A stretch of 64,000 bases of DNA. Source: Thermoplasmata archaeon. Its GTDB lineage: Archaea > Thermoplasmatota > Thermoplasmata > Lutacidiplasmatales > SKW197. A program made the position numbers and the translations under genes. Positions 9,801 through 19,651 of this stretch are shown piece after piece. The notes beneath the pieces were generated by a model, which was given only the letters and a program-made list of their open reading frames with translations, searched no databases and had not been told where the DNA came from. Each line of letters begins with the position of its first letter. Position 1 is the first letter of the stretch. Location of the stretch: NCBI GenBank assembly GCA_026414225.1, contig JAOAJK010000004.1, positions 62,001 through 126,000 on the forward strand. Direction: 5' to 3'.

Positions 9801-10927
9801 GCATTCTCACAATTTCCAGTTTCGGCGAAGGCAACCACACAATCACCCTTACTGTCAATGACACGGATGGAAACAAGGCAAGCCAGACAATTACGATTTA
9901 TGTATTGAACGATACACAACCACCAGAGATAACTACCGTCGAAGTAAGCCCCCAGGTTGCATACTCTGGGCAGAAAATCTGGTTCAAGTTGAATGTAACA
10001 GATAATGTGCGGATTCCTGATGATGGAGTTATGGGTGAGATGGATACGCACAAGTTTGCCCTTGAATTGAACCTCACCTCAGGTTTTTATGAGGGAAGCA
10101 TAAACTACACGCTAAATCCTGGCCAGCATTATGTCCACTTAACTGCGGTGGACTCGGCAGGGCTCTCTGCGACGATTACAAAGAGATTGGAAATCACACC
10201 GAACCATGCTCCGGCTGTATATATCATTTCTCCATACGAAGGCCAGCACTTTGCATCAGGCGAAACAGTCCGGTTTGAGGCAAACGCTACCGATGAGGAG
10301 GATGGAGTTCTGGACACCACATCAGTGGTCTGGATTTCAAGCCGTGACGGGATAATTGGTTATGGGAAGGCAGTCAACACTTCTTCGCTCTCTGAAGGCC
10401 CACACACCATCCGTCTTTCAGTGCGGGATGGTGGTGGACTGACTGTCCAGTGTGACATAAACCTCCTTATCTTTCATCAGGGCGAACTGGAAAAAGTCAG
10501 TGGACTCAAGATTACTGAGGTGAACACGGGGCGGATTACTATCTCGTGGCTTCCAAGCGAAATTTCGGATTTTCTTGAATACAGAATATACATCTCTCGG
10601 AACCAGTTTACCAGTGTTCATGGGATGTCACCATTCACAGCGATTTCAGAAAGAAACGCGACCACTTGCACACTCGCCGGGCTGGAAAAAGGCATGACTT
10701 ACCATTTTGCAGTGACTGTGGTTGATGCGGATGGCACCGAAAATCCCGAGGTGAATGCGGTTTCCGCTACCACTCCAGATGAGGGGTTGTCCCAGATTAT
10801 GCCTTCATCCGCGGAATCCTCTCTTGCATTCTGGTTCTTTGTTGCTTCTATGGCGATTCTGGTTGGTTCAATCGGGTGTGCCGCCTGGATTCTCCGTACC
10901 CCAAGGGGAGGGAAGAAGAATGAGTAG
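6875..10927 (+). CDS. Large surface protein: beta-helix, CARDB-like, zinc-metallopeptidase-like and PKD/Fn3 domains
   Basis: A 1350-aa exported protein with a signal peptide (residues 1-30) and one C-terminal membrane helix (about 1310-1335) before a short basic tail. In order: a NosD-type right-handed beta-helix (about 190-370, with Cys-rich strand repeats), a CARDB-like adhesion domain (about 385-505), a region with HEIAH at 626-630 and a Met-turn-like CFMG at 687-690, PKD-like domains, and a fibronectin type III domain. HExxH plus a downstream Met turn points to a zincin peptidase, but the expected third ligand of metzincins (His or Asp at +11) is absent, so the family is unclear. Upstream in-frame ATGs exist; 6875 was chosen because a signal peptide follows. 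The next gene starts inside its last codons. Confidence 0.8.
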   Translation: MHQHILHKMSVYFVLACFLANMPAAGSLATLNRETKGDGADPFSAISQSGIELYLYYAGNNKVDLGWLDGYMEGNCTYTLTKNNVTILTFDTATYRNRYLDTDVMKGNTYSYKISKTNGTATAVSNSVSALIGRVGGSRMQCDDVWTKASSPYILTDDYDEDGLTVYGNLTIEPGVDIYFESKRQSSHVFGIFVLESPYGNRGTLKAKGTERYPINFYGALNCETHRKGTISVIDDLVTSPPITQSKCVLEYCNFDGMYCGIDTYKNSPFIAHCRIENCTYGIECRVSSAPIIEDNIICNNTVGIRCNKSTLSPYIKKNLIYSNKVAGLTGPLSGAVIDATDNWWGNNTGPRHLILNPNGTGGNITGNVKFIPWWNYTDLTVVNLQVLQVIENGSLVAEKPTAVRVWVDSLGYALPEVEVELFVDGESAGIVKNSVRASIKDYKNVELWQCKETFNFFLDGLQAGTHKIKAVVDPDGKIDEADEENNEKEITVQTRPTKMIRALFKPVYFPLTPYPVNIYPFMDEAVSFFADTYPIVPSNFHSKLVPAEKFWTIPIPFDFDIFDMNYIATQYMKKLIIYNLLNEPNYDFFVGVLSKDYMGTVTGASFAGRRCAPLVSDAAPPALAHEIAHYYGLCLNSYIFFSGEEYDVNPPLGNKLGNTTIFSASQKKLEYVFPAGTYTPGTETYCFMGAANTNVRYKNWVDLDCYNKLFNALAVKNGKTSPKPSYTTEMLILSGSVHRNGTLYVDPFYRVNGSPAEFDVTEDPGDYIVECRASNGTVLANTSFKAYFGGRNWYSFLVTLPCPNGTEKLVFRYRNLTLKEIVQSRNSPAVSINSVSALPNGSFEIRWSGSDADGDKIRYSLFYSPNGGSNWEPVAEELEATTYVFNHSEYPGGNNCIFRVIASDGFNAGSAASEPVTVSRKVPIVKITAPVDGTSFSTGARIELRGAAHDAEDDTIQPVYFNWTSAEDGFLGTGSILTISSFGEGNHTITLTVNDTDGNKASQTITIYVLNDTQPPEITTVEVSPQVAYSGQKIWFKLNVTDNVRIPDDGVMGEMDTHKFALELNLTSGFYEGSINYTLNPGQHYVHLTAVDSAGLSATITKRLEITPNHAPAVYIISPYEGQHFASGETVRFEANATDEEDGVLDTTSVVWISSRDGIIGYGKAVNTSSLSEGPHTIRLSVRDGGGLTVQCDINLLIFHQGELEKVSGLKITEVNTGRITISWLPSEISDFLEYRIYISRNQFTSVHGMSPFTAISERNATTCTLAGLEKGMTYHFAVTVVDADGTENPEVNAVSATTPDEGLSQIMPSSAESSLAFWFFVASMAILVGSIGCAAWILRTPRGGKKNE

Positions 10928-13856
10928 ATGCTTGATCGTGATTGTGATTGCAACCCTCCTGTTTTCAATGCCCCCGATCATGCCAGACCTCCAGAGCAAT
11001 CAAATCAGTGAAAATGCACCATCATGGGCTCCAGCAGCAATCCCAGCGGCCGAACCCAAACCCCTCGCACCCCAGTATGATTTGCTCATAATCGCCCCTT
11101 CCATCTTCAATTCCACTCTTGCAACCCTTGCGTCGCATAAAGATGGCCGGGGGATAAGAACGATTTTAGTTAATCTGGAAGACATCCCTGATTACACGGA
11201 AGGTAGGGACCTCCAGGAAGATATAAAACTCTTCATCAAGCACGCAAGGGAGGACATGAACATAAAGTATGTAATCCTGGGTGGAGATGCGGACCTTATT
11301 CCACCAAGATACTGTTATTTACCTGAGGTGTGGTCCTATCTTTATCCAGATGAAAACAACTACACACCAAGTGACCTTTACTATGCGGATTTATACGCCC
11401 AGAACGGCTCTTTCTGTTCCTGGGATGCAAATGGAAACAATGTGTTTGGAGAATTCAATAACTCTGCCTCATGGACCCAGTTCTGGTCAAAGAGCGACCA
11501 GATTGATGGCGTTCCGGATGTGGGAATTGGGAGGTTGCCCGCAGGCAATGTTACTGAGATGAGTGCAATTGTGAACAAGATTGTAAACTACGAATCTGGA
11601 GACCATGCTCTGGAACCCTGGTTCAACAATGTCACGCTCGTTGGCGGAGACACTTTCACTGGAAACGGTTACGAAGGTGAGGAACATTGTGAATACATCT
11701 ACAACAGTTTTATGGCCAGTTATCGGAAGATTACGGTGTATGAGGGTGTCGAGCACACAACCAATCACACATATTATCCAAATCCAGAAAATGTCACCCG
11801 TGCACTGAGTAACGGGAGCAAATTTGCTGTCTTTGCATGCCATGGGAATTATGATTCGCTGGGCATCCACGAGAGCGGGGTTGTGACACTCTACCATTCA
11901 CGGGACATCGCAAATCTGACGAATACGGACAAACTTCCTGTGATTACATTCTTCTCCTGCCACTCATGTGGATTTGATTGCGGCGTCAATTACTCAGGTG
12001 AGGATTGCATTGCAGAGAAATTCCTGTTTGAGGAAAATGGAGGGGCAATAGCGACAATCGGCTCAACCAGATTGACCTGGGCACTGCCAGATGCCAACCT
12101 GGTGGACAGTTACTTTTACGAGCAGTGTGCAAACGAAACAGGATTACTCGGTGACTGCTTCAGGGAAGCCATTGCAAATGTGTCTGACCTTTTCTACTAC
12201 AGGAATTTTCCACCAGATGAAGCAAAGTATTTCCCGCCTGAATCATGCATGTATGCTGTGCTCGTAGAACATGTTCTTCTCGGGGACCCGACCCTCAACA
12301 TTGGTTCAAACCCGAAAATCCCGGAAGTGAAAATTGTTTCACCTGCGGATGAGCGAATCAACGGAAATACCACATACAGGGTTGTATGGGAAACGAAAAA
12401 CGATACTCCGAATGCTACTGCGATAACCTTAACAGTAGTTATAGACGGGCTTCCCTATACGCTCTTCCAGGACCTGCCACCAACCGCAGAATACTACTGG
12501 ACCACTCCGTTCCTCCAAAATCACACCGCATACTTCAATGCATCTATCCGTAACCTGCTCACAGACAAAATCACATACTACCAGAGCCCAGCATTCATTA
12601 TTGATTCTCTGCACCCTGAGGTGCTTTGTGTCTCTCCAGTTGACAGTGAGGCCGGGGTTTCCCTCATGCCTGACATAAATGTGAGTTTTTCTGAGGCGAT
12701 GAACCTCTCGTCAGTAGTGGAAGCGTTTTCCCTCACATGCGGTGGAATGAGAGTGCCGTGCAGTTTGGTGAATAGTTCAACCACTTCCAGCTTCACATTC
12801 AGGCCCGATGCTCCCCTGCAGGAGGATAGCTGGTATTATGTGAACATTTCCACGGTTGCGGCGGATTCCTCCTCGCCTGGACTCCACCTCCAGGTAAATT
12901 ATACCTGGAAATTCCGCACGCGGGCAAACACGGTAAATCCAGTTTATGTGGTGAGTTTCCGTCCATCCGTGCAAAATGTGCCGATAAACTCAAACATAAC
13001 AGTATGCTTTTCTGAACCAATAAACGCAAGCTCTGTGCCTGGTGGCATAGACATCACACCCTCTGTTCCGTACAGAATTATCTGGAATGAAACTGCGACT
13101 GCCTTAACGCTGGGCATTCTGGTGAATTTTGCACCACTCACAAACTATACTGTGCGCATAAAGGCGTGGTCTCTCAAAAGCCAGGCTGGAAATTATCTCG
13201 TATCTGATTTTTCATGGAACTTCACAACATCCTCCTCTGCGGACATCACTCCTCCAACAATTAGGCACATTCCTGTAACATCGGGTAAGGCCGGTGAACC
13301 CATAAATATCACAGCCAGAATAACAGATGAAAATGATATTCAAACAGTTAAACTCTTCTACAAAAGCTCAGGTGAGGTAAACTGGAAAGAGATACCCATG
13401 GCCCTTAATTCAGACGGAAACTATTATGCTGTGATACCGGGAAATGCTATAACCGAAAAGGGATTGATGTATTATATTGAAGCCACAGATGCCATTTCAA
13501 ATGTTGCAAGGGCACCATCACAAGCCCCCGCGGTTTCTTGCAATGTTTCTGTTCACGGTGCTACCGACGATAACCAGTTCAATCTGGTCGTGTTCCGTGG
13601 AATCCTGTTTTACTCACTCCTTTTCCTCGTTGTCTCGGTTGCTTTCAGTGTTCTGATACTTGGCTTTGCTTATAGAAGAGCTAGAAGCCGCAAGAGGTCA
13701 GACAGCGGGGGAGACAAAAAAGGGAAAGAAGTTGCTTTGAAAACAGAAGAAAATTGCGAACCTGATCGCAAGGAGCAAATGCTGGATAAGAGTGAAATTG
13801 AACTGGAAAAAAAGGAAATGGAAAATTCTGAAAAGGCACCAGGGGAAGAGAAATAG
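10920..13856 (+). CDS. Gingipain-type cysteine peptidase (family C25), membrane anchored
   Basis: A 978-aa secreted peptidase of clan CD. A signal peptide (residues 1-26) is followed by the C25 catalytic region (about 55-465). Catalytic His308 lies in ACHGN and catalytic Cys347 in FFSCHSC. The preceding alpha/beta subdomain has the VILGGDADLIPPRY motif typical of gingipains. Then come two Big_5-type Ig domains (about 565-770) and another Ig-like domain. A membrane helix (about 905-930) precedes a highly charged cytoplasmic tail of about 50 residues. Its ATG overlaps the end of the upstream peptidase gene by 8 nt, so the two are surely one operon. C25 peptidases in sediment archaea are linked to extracellular protein degradation. 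Confidence 0.9.
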   Translation: MSRCLIVIVIATLLFSMPPIMPDLQSNQISENAPSWAPAAIPAAEPKPLAPQYDLLIIAPSIFNSTLATLASHKDGRGIRTILVNLEDIPDYTEGRDLQEDIKLFIKHAREDMNIKYVILGGDADLIPPRYCYLPEVWSYLYPDENNYTPSDLYYADLYAQNGSFCSWDANGNNVFGEFNNSASWTQFWSKSDQIDGVPDVGIGRLPAGNVTEMSAIVNKIVNYESGDHALEPWFNNVTLVGGDTFTGNGYEGEEHCEYIYNSFMASYRKITVYEGVEHTTNHTYYPNPENVTRALSNGSKFAVFACHGNYDSLGIHESGVVTLYHSRDIANLTNTDKLPVITFFSCHSCGFDCGVNYSGEDCIAEKFLFEENGGAIATIGSTRLTWALPDANLVDSYFYEQCANETGLLGDCFREAIANVSDLFYYRNFPPDEAKYFPPESCMYAVLVEHVLLGDPTLNIGSNPKIPEVKIVSPADERINGNTTYRVVWETKNDTPNATAITLTVVIDGLPYTLFQDLPPTAEYYWTTPFLQNHTAYFNASIRNLLTDKITYYQSPAFIIDSLHPEVLCVSPVDSEAGVSLMPDINVSFSEAMNLSSVVEAFSLTCGGMRVPCSLVNSSTTSSFTFRPDAPLQEDSWYYVNISTVAADSSSPGLHLQVNYTWKFRTRANTVNPVYVVSFRPSVQNVPINSNITVCFSEPINASSVPGGIDITPSVPYRIIWNETATALTLGILVNFAPLTNYTVRIKAWSLKSQAGNYLVSDFSWNFTTSSSADITPPTIRHIPVTSGKAGEPINITARITDENDIQTVKLFYKSSGEVNWKEIPMALNSDGNYYAVIPGNAITEKGLMYYIEATDAISNVARAPSQAPAVSCNVSVHGATDDNQFNLVVFRGILFYSLLFLVVSVAFSVLILGFAYRRARSRKRSDSGGDKKGKEVALKTEENCEPDRKEQMLDKSEIELEKKEMENSEKAPGEEK

Positions 13857-13913
13857 CGAAGCATGGAAATCCAGCGAATGCCCTTGGTAATACAAAGAAA
13901 CACTCGAATTGGC

Positions 13914-13925
13914 AAGTTTTATTAA
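13914..13925 (+). promoter_or_regulatory. TATA box of the winged-helix-tailed surface protein
   Basis: AAGTTTTATTAA lies about 25 nt before ATG 13941 and about 37 nt before ATG 13956. This gives the third surface gene a promoter of its own. Confidence 0.4.
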
Positions 13926-13940
13926 CTCCGTTTTTATTAC

Positions 13941-16900
13941 ATGGCTGGTGAGCGGATGAAACGGTTCACTGTTGCCCTTGTAGTGGTGTGTTTGTTGGTG
14001 AATGTACTGGTAGCGGCGCAGGGAAGTGCGGAAGGGAAGGCAGGCATGGCCTGGTGGAACCCTGCCTACGGAAAGAGAATCCAGATAAATATTACAAACC
14101 CTACGCTGACCGACTACAACCAGCAGTTTATTGAATTTTTGCTGAATACAACCCTCATAAGTTATTCTGCGATGCTCCCCTCCGGCGATGACATTGCGGT
14201 CGTAGATGCAAACGGCAAACTTATGAATTATACGGTGCTGTCATGGTCCCCTGCAGAATGCTATCTTGGTGTTGAAGTCACAATTCCTGCGGGCCAGACA
14301 GTGCCGGTCTGGGTTTATTACAACAGCACGGCACCCGTCTCCGTCGGTCTTAAAAACAACACAAACTTTATCTCGGAGCCCTGGACCAATGCCACTGACC
14401 TCAATGCCTGGCAGACCTTCACAACCAACGGTACATTTGCGGTCGAGGCCTTGGACCCCAAGCTTTCCTATCTGAATCAAACCCTTCAAACAGAAACTGC
14501 CTCCCGGATTTACTACAGCATTGCCTCTATCAATGTTTCCCAGAACCTGAAATCCCTAGCATGGGAAGTGAATGCCACAATCCCCGACAACAGCTTTGTC
14601 TCCCTCAATCTCAACTTCAGCGACACTTCCGTAATCCGCTACATCTGTTTAAGCAATGGTAACTATACCGATGCGGACATGCTGAACGGTACTGGAGTCG
14701 TGTATTACAAGAAACTTGCAGGCACCCCAGTTCTGCACGAAGGTCTCAACTTTCTCCGTTTCGAGGTTGCAAATCTGAGCCAGGATGTGAATGCTGCTGG
14801 AATTACCGCAAACCTCTCTAAGATTTCAATTGAGGTGGCAACAACTGACAACAGTGGCACTGCCTACACCGTGCTCTGGAACTCCCTTTCAGGTTGCGTT
14901 GAAAGAAAGATGGCTGGAATCGGTTATGGCCCTGAGGAAAACAAAGCCGGTCCATTGCTGTCTGTCTTTGTTCCTGAGGACAACATTTCCTTTTCAGGCA
15001 CAATTCTGGTATTTGCTGGTTCATGTGCACCGGTTTACTCCAATGTTTCGAAAATTGAGGTGATTTCGGACACCACGACCAGCGCCGTGATTCTGCCGGA
15101 GGGCCTATGGTATGCCCATGTGAATCTGTCAAGCTATCTTGTCGGCCCCCACCAGTTTGAGGTGAGGGCTACTGATGAAACTGGCGTTACCACCAGTGTG
15201 TTCCTGAATGTTACGAAGGTGAGCATTGCTACTCCTCCCGCGGTTTCCATCATCTACCCTGCAAACAATACCAAAGTCAACGGGACAGAAAACTGCTCTG
15301 GCAGCTATGCGAATGCAAACACAGTGCGGGTGCGGGTGAATGGCGGCACCTGGGGAAATGCAAACACGAACGCCACGGCCTGGTGGTATGCTTATAATTT
15401 CTCCCAGCATCCGTACGGTAAGTACCTTCTCATCGCAAGGGCTTCAACTGCAACCAGCGTGGTAACCTACACCATTGCACTGGTAAACCACAGCACCGCA
15501 CCCACTATTCTTAACTTCAATGTGGTGCCAGTTTCCCAGATTTCAGACAACGACACCTTTTCCGCCTGGGCAAACATAACTTCAACCCTCACTTTCACAC
15601 CGTATCTTGAGTATGCCCTGAATCCGAACTTTGCATCCCCGGTGCAGCTCAGCATGGCCAACACAGGTGGAAGCACATACTTTGTCCAGCTAACCCAGAA
15701 GTTCAACACCCTCACGGCGGTTTATTTCAGGGTGAAGGCAGTGGACAGTGATAATTATGTAAAGTACTCAGGCACCATTCAGAGAACGGTGGATAAATCA
15801 TACGCAACCGGCAACATCCAGTTACTTCATTCTTCCGATATTTCCCAGGGAACTACAATTCTCGTGGATTCCTCCACAATTTTCAACACCTTTGGCTCCG
15901 CTGTGATAAACGGGACTGCTTTCACTGTCTGGGCAGACCATGGTAATATAAATTATGTCTCTGGCCCGAGTCAGGTCACATCAATCAACGGAAAAATCTC
16001 CTTCTACTACACGGGCGTCACTGCAGGTAACGACACAATTCATGTGCAGGCGGTTGTCGGCAATGCAACCGGGACAAGCACAATCAATGTTCATGTCCTG
16101 CCAGCAATTGCGAGCTATACTCCTTCCACAAATCTTTCCGTGCCTGGAGCAACGGTAAATGTCCTCTTCACAAATCCTATGAACTCCACGACAATCACGG
16201 AGTCCAACATCACCACAACTTACGGAACAATCACCAGCATTACAGTAATCAATCAGACCAGTATAAACATCCAGATTGAACAACTTAGCTATTACCGAAC
16301 CTTCAACATCGGTTTCAACCTTAAGGACATATACGGGGGCACACTTAACCAGCAAATTCAGGTTTCAACTGCCTACATCGGTGGCAATATTGTTCTGATT
16401 CCCCAAGCGTGGAACATTGATGCAAATGCAACCGCGGTGGTCAACAGTTCCATCATCTACGATACCGCTGGCAGCACAATCCAGAATGGTGTGGCATTCC
16501 ATGTGAGCACAAACCTGGGGTGGATAAATGTCATTGGAAACAGAAATGCAACGGTGCTCACTTCTGGCGGAAGGATAAGTTTTACCCTCATCGGTGAGAA
16601 CCTCATTGGCATCGCCAACATCAGTGCTGCCGTGAACTCTTCAGTCGGGAATGCCGCAGGGATGATTCAGGTGCAGTTTGCCGACCTCGTGGCTCCGGCG
16701 CAACCGAAAAACCTGGCGGTCAACCCATCTGGATGGACAAAGGACAATGCGTTCACCTTTACCTGGCAAAACCCGGAGAGCCTGACACCGGTTACGAGGG
16801 CTTACTACAAATTCGGAACTCCACCATCAAGCAATGCGGACTACGATGGCTACGAGGAAAGCCAGAACATAACCTCAATGACCCTCTCCTTACCCTCCCA

Positions 16901-19088
16901 GGGTATCTGGAATGTATATATCTGGCTCTCCGATGCCGCAAACAACACGGACTATACAAAGAATGTCCAGGCGACTGTATATCTGGACACCACGGGACCA
17001 CAGGTTACCGCAATAGATGTGCCGTCAGTTACCGGTAACCAGCAGATTACTGCCACCATAAATGCCCAGGACCCGCTTTCTGGAATTGCAGGATATTACT
17101 GGAGGGTCTACAGAAACGGGAGCGCACCTCCCCAGTACACTTACATCACCGCAAACACATGCCTGATAAACTTTGGTACTGAAGGGGGTTACACATTCGA
17201 GTGTTATGCCGTGGATAATGTCGGTCTCGCCTCTGGAATTGCCTCCACGTATGTGCTTTACGATACAGAAAAGCCCTATGGCAACATTACAATTGCGGGC
17301 AAGCCGTTCACTGGCAACAGGCAACTCGTGGTGTGGCTCAACGCATCCGACAATGTTTCCGGTGTAGAAAAAATGATGCTGAGTGTTAACGACCCTGGAT
17401 TTGGCAATGGAACCTGGATTAACTATGCTCCTACATACACCGCATTTGTTTCTGGAAACGATGGCACATACAGGATTTATGTGAAGTTCAGGGACTTTGT
17501 AGGCCATGAGAGCAATTCCTTTTACGATGAGATTATCCTGGATACCACACCTCCCTCCAATTGCAGTGTAGGGATTGAAAATGGTGCTAAATACACAAAT
17601 AAAACGAGCATAAATCTGTCAATCCGGGCAACAGATATCCTGAGCGGGGTGAGCGGTTTCTACCTGAGCTGGATTGAAGGCGAGAACGGCACATGGTATT
17701 CCTTCACACAGAATTTGACTACATCGCTCTCTAACACCACCCAGGGATTGCACACCCTCTATATCATCATCCGTGACAATGCAGGCAACTCGGTGAAATT
17801 GAACGCATCAATCTATTATGATGTAACACTGCCAGTTCTCACGATGGGTGCCCCGCAGTACACCAATTCAACGGCAGTAAACCTGCACCTGAATGCAACC
17901 GATAACATAGGCACTGTGAAGTTTGTTAAAGTTTCCGAGCAGCTTGATGCCCTTGGAACAGCCCCCTGGGAGAATTTCTCATCAGAATTTCAGTTCATTA
18001 TCTCTGACGGTGATGGCGAGAAAACGCTCTACGCCCAGGTATCCACAGATCTCGGGGAGGTTTCGGAGATAACCACGGTGAATGTGGTACTGGATACGCG
18101 GGTGCCAATCCTCACAATCCTCGGTGTTGATGCCTCAAGTTCTCTCCTGCTTACAGAAAACACCTCGCATAATCTAACCTGGAATGCGTATGACACCAAT
18201 GGGATTGCGGAGACAATAATCTTCATAAACTCAAGTGATGGAGACGGCTGGGACGAACTTGCAAAGATAAACCAGAGCTACTACCAACTGAGTTTCCAGG
18301 ATAACTACACCTACAAGGTCAAGGTAACCGTCAGAGACCCGGCGGGCAACACCAGGGAGAAGGAATGCACGGTTGTGGTGAATCTAAATTACGAGCCCGT
18401 CTTCGTCAATGCCTCCATTCCGTCCGAGTTCCTCACCGATACGGTTTACCAGTTCTATGCAAATTTCAGCGATGTAAAGAATGACTCTCTCACCTACACC
18501 TGGTATCTGAACGGAGAGGTTGTGGGGAGCAGCAACACCCTTGAATATCTCTTCAAAACTCCAGGCACCTTCACATTAAAAGTGGTGGTTACGGACGGAA
18601 AATATTCTGTGGAGAGGAGCTGGGAAATCCATGTGAGTCAGAAGGTAGTCCCAAAGGGAATTGGGGATTATCTGCCCTGGCTTCTGCCGATAGCCCTCAT
18701 CGCCGTGTTTGTGCTCATTGTCGTGGTACTGGTGAGGCGGAGGAAGAGGGAACCTGTGCCGAAGCCACCTTCCGAGGAAGAGGGTGCAGTGGCTGCAGAG
18801 TCGCCTGGCATCGCAGGGGAAGTGCCTCCATCTGAAGGTGAACCTGAGATTGTGGAGGAAGAGGAGGAGCCGGCAGAGTATGGCATTACCCCGGACCTTG
18901 AAAAGAAGATAAAGGCGTATGTGAAACAAAACCCAGGCGTATATCTCACAAAGCTTGCCGCTGACTTTGCTGCAGAGTACGGAATGCGGGAAGTGGATGT
19001 GATGACCGCAGTTCAGATGATGGAGGTGGATGGAAATATAACAATTCAGGTGGATGAAGAGGGCAGAACCAGAGTGTATCCACCGTAA
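13941..19088 (+). CDS. Giant surface protein (DUF2341, Ig-like, PKD) with cytoplasmic winged-helix domain
   Basis: A 1715-aa exported protein. After the signal peptide (about residues 6-30) comes a DUF2341 domain (begins at WWNP). Many Ig-like and Big-type modules with repeated D-x-x-S/G-G patterns follow, then a PKD-like domain (about 1480-1565). A single membrane helix (about 1574-1598) ends in RRRKRE. The cytoplasmic part has an acidic linker and, from about 1646, a 70-residue winged-helix-like domain (helices LEKKIKAYV, LTKLAADFA, VMTAVQMM and a beta wing). Such a layout could carry an outside signal to DNA, or simply be a protein-binding domain. An alternative ATG at 13956, with GGTGAG just ahead, is equally possible. 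Very Asn/Thr-rich, as usual for glycosylated archaeal surface proteins. Confidence 0.8.
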   Translation: MAGERMKRFTVALVVVCLLVNVLVAAQGSAEGKAGMAWWNPAYGKRIQINITNPTLTDYNQQFIEFLLNTTLISYSAMLPSGDDIAVVDANGKLMNYTVLSWSPAECYLGVEVTIPAGQTVPVWVYYNSTAPVSVGLKNNTNFISEPWTNATDLNAWQTFTTNGTFAVEALDPKLSYLNQTLQTETASRIYYSIASINVSQNLKSLAWEVNATIPDNSFVSLNLNFSDTSVIRYICLSNGNYTDADMLNGTGVVYYKKLAGTPVLHEGLNFLRFEVANLSQDVNAAGITANLSKISIEVATTDNSGTAYTVLWNSLSGCVERKMAGIGYGPEENKAGPLLSVFVPEDNISFSGTILVFAGSCAPVYSNVSKIEVISDTTTSAVILPEGLWYAHVNLSSYLVGPHQFEVRATDETGVTTSVFLNVTKVSIATPPAVSIIYPANNTKVNGTENCSGSYANANTVRVRVNGGTWGNANTNATAWWYAYNFSQHPYGKYLLIARASTATSVVTYTIALVNHSTAPTILNFNVVPVSQISDNDTFSAWANITSTLTFTPYLEYALNPNFASPVQLSMANTGGSTYFVQLTQKFNTLTAVYFRVKAVDSDNYVKYSGTIQRTVDKSYATGNIQLLHSSDISQGTTILVDSSTIFNTFGSAVINGTAFTVWADHGNINYVSGPSQVTSINGKISFYYTGVTAGNDTIHVQAVVGNATGTSTINVHVLPAIASYTPSTNLSVPGATVNVLFTNPMNSTTITESNITTTYGTITSITVINQTSINIQIEQLSYYRTFNIGFNLKDIYGGTLNQQIQVSTAYIGGNIVLIPQAWNIDANATAVVNSSIIYDTAGSTIQNGVAFHVSTNLGWINVIGNRNATVLTSGGRISFTLIGENLIGIANISAAVNSSVGNAAGMIQVQFADLVAPAQPKNLAVNPSGWTKDNAFTFTWQNPESLTPVTRAYYKFGTPPSSNADYDGYEESQNITSMTLSLPSQGIWNVYIWLSDAANNTDYTKNVQATVYLDTTGPQVTAIDVPSVTGNQQITATINAQDPLSGIAGYYWRVYRNGSAPPQYTYITANTCLINFGTEGGYTFECYAVDNVGLASGIASTYVLYDTEKPYGNITIAGKPFTGNRQLVVWLNASDNVSGVEKMMLSVNDPGFGNGTWINYAPTYTAFVSGNDGTYRIYVKFRDFVGHESNSFYDEIILDTTPPSNCSVGIENGAKYTNKTSINLSIRATDILSGVSGFYLSWIEGENGTWYSFTQNLTTSLSNTTQGLHTLYIIIRDNAGNSVKLNASIYYDVTLPVLTMGAPQYTNSTAVNLHLNATDNIGTVKFVKVSEQLDALGTAPWENFSSEFQFIISDGDGEKTLYAQVSTDLGEVSEITTVNVVLDTRVPILTILGVDASSSLLLTENTSHNLTWNAYDTNGIAETIIFINSSDGDGWDELAKINQSYYQLSFQDNYTYKVKVTVRDPAGNTREKECTVVVNLNYEPVFVNASIPSEFLTDTVYQFYANFSDVKNDSLTYTWYLNGEVVGSSNTLEYLFKTPGTFTLKVVVTDGKYSVERSWEIHVSQKVVPKGIGDYLPWLLPIALIAVFVLIVVVLVRRRKREPVPKPPSEEEGAVAAESPGIAGEVPPSEGEPEIVEEEEEPAEYGITPDLEKKIKAYVKQNPGVYLTKLAADFAAEYGMREVDVMTAVQMMEVDGNITIQVDEEGRTRVYPP

Positions 19089-19159
19089 CCGTTGAAAATA
19101 GAGGGAAAGGCACATTCCCGATGGTAACCATTATTATCCCTCAAATATTTCCCTTAATT

Positions 19160-19651
19160 ATGGAAACCTGTGTGGAGTTAGATGGTGTGCTTAGAGACCT
19201 GCGGTTTTCTGCTTGCCACTTCATCCCAGGGCATGAAAAATGTTCAAGGCTGCACGGACATGACTACTTTCTGAATATTAAGCTCTACGGAAGAAAAGGT
19301 GCGGATGGAATGCTGCTGGACTTTTCAAAGTTGAAGGAATACGCAAGGGAGCTAATCTCCATGCTTGACCACCGCGTGATTCTACCCGCGAAAAGTCCTG
19401 CGATCAAGATAGAGCAAAAAGGGGACGAAATTGAGGTCTGGCATGAGGGGAAACACTACCTCTTTCCTGCATCTGACTGCGTGGTGTGTGAGGTGGAACA
19501 TGTGACTGCGGAGGCCCTTGCAGAGTACATCTGCAATTTCATCGCTGGCAAAATAATGGCGTGTGAAAATGTGGAGAAAATCTGCTGTGGTGTGTCTGAA
19601 GGGACCGGCCAGACAGCGTGGTTTGAACGGGGGCTGAAAGCGTGCGGATAA
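19160..19651 (+). CDS. queD: 6-carboxytetrahydropterin synthase / PTPS family (QueD)
   Basis: A 163-aa member of the 6-pyruvoyl-tetrahydropterin synthase fold. It converts dihydroneopterin triphosphate to 6-carboxytetrahydropterin, the first dedicated step to 7-deazaguanines. Zinc ligands are visible as His in SACHF and the pair in LHGHD. The catalytic acid/base residues lie around VEHVTAE and the substrate glutamate in GVSEGTG. In archaea the product leads to archaeosine in tRNA. The in-frame ATG at 19121 was rejected because its 13 extra residues are Ile/Pro-rich and unlike the family. A TTATTATCCC box lies about 30 nt before 19160. The last 10 nt overlap queE, giving translational coupling. 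Confidence 0.88.
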   Translation: METCVELDGVLRDLRFSACHFIPGHEKCSRLHGHDYFLNIKLYGRKGADGMLLDFSKLKEYARELISMLDHRVILPAKSPAIKIEQKGDEIEVWHEGKHYLFPASDCVVCEVEHVTAEALAEYICNFIAGKIMACENVEKICCGVSEGTGQTAWFERGLKACG

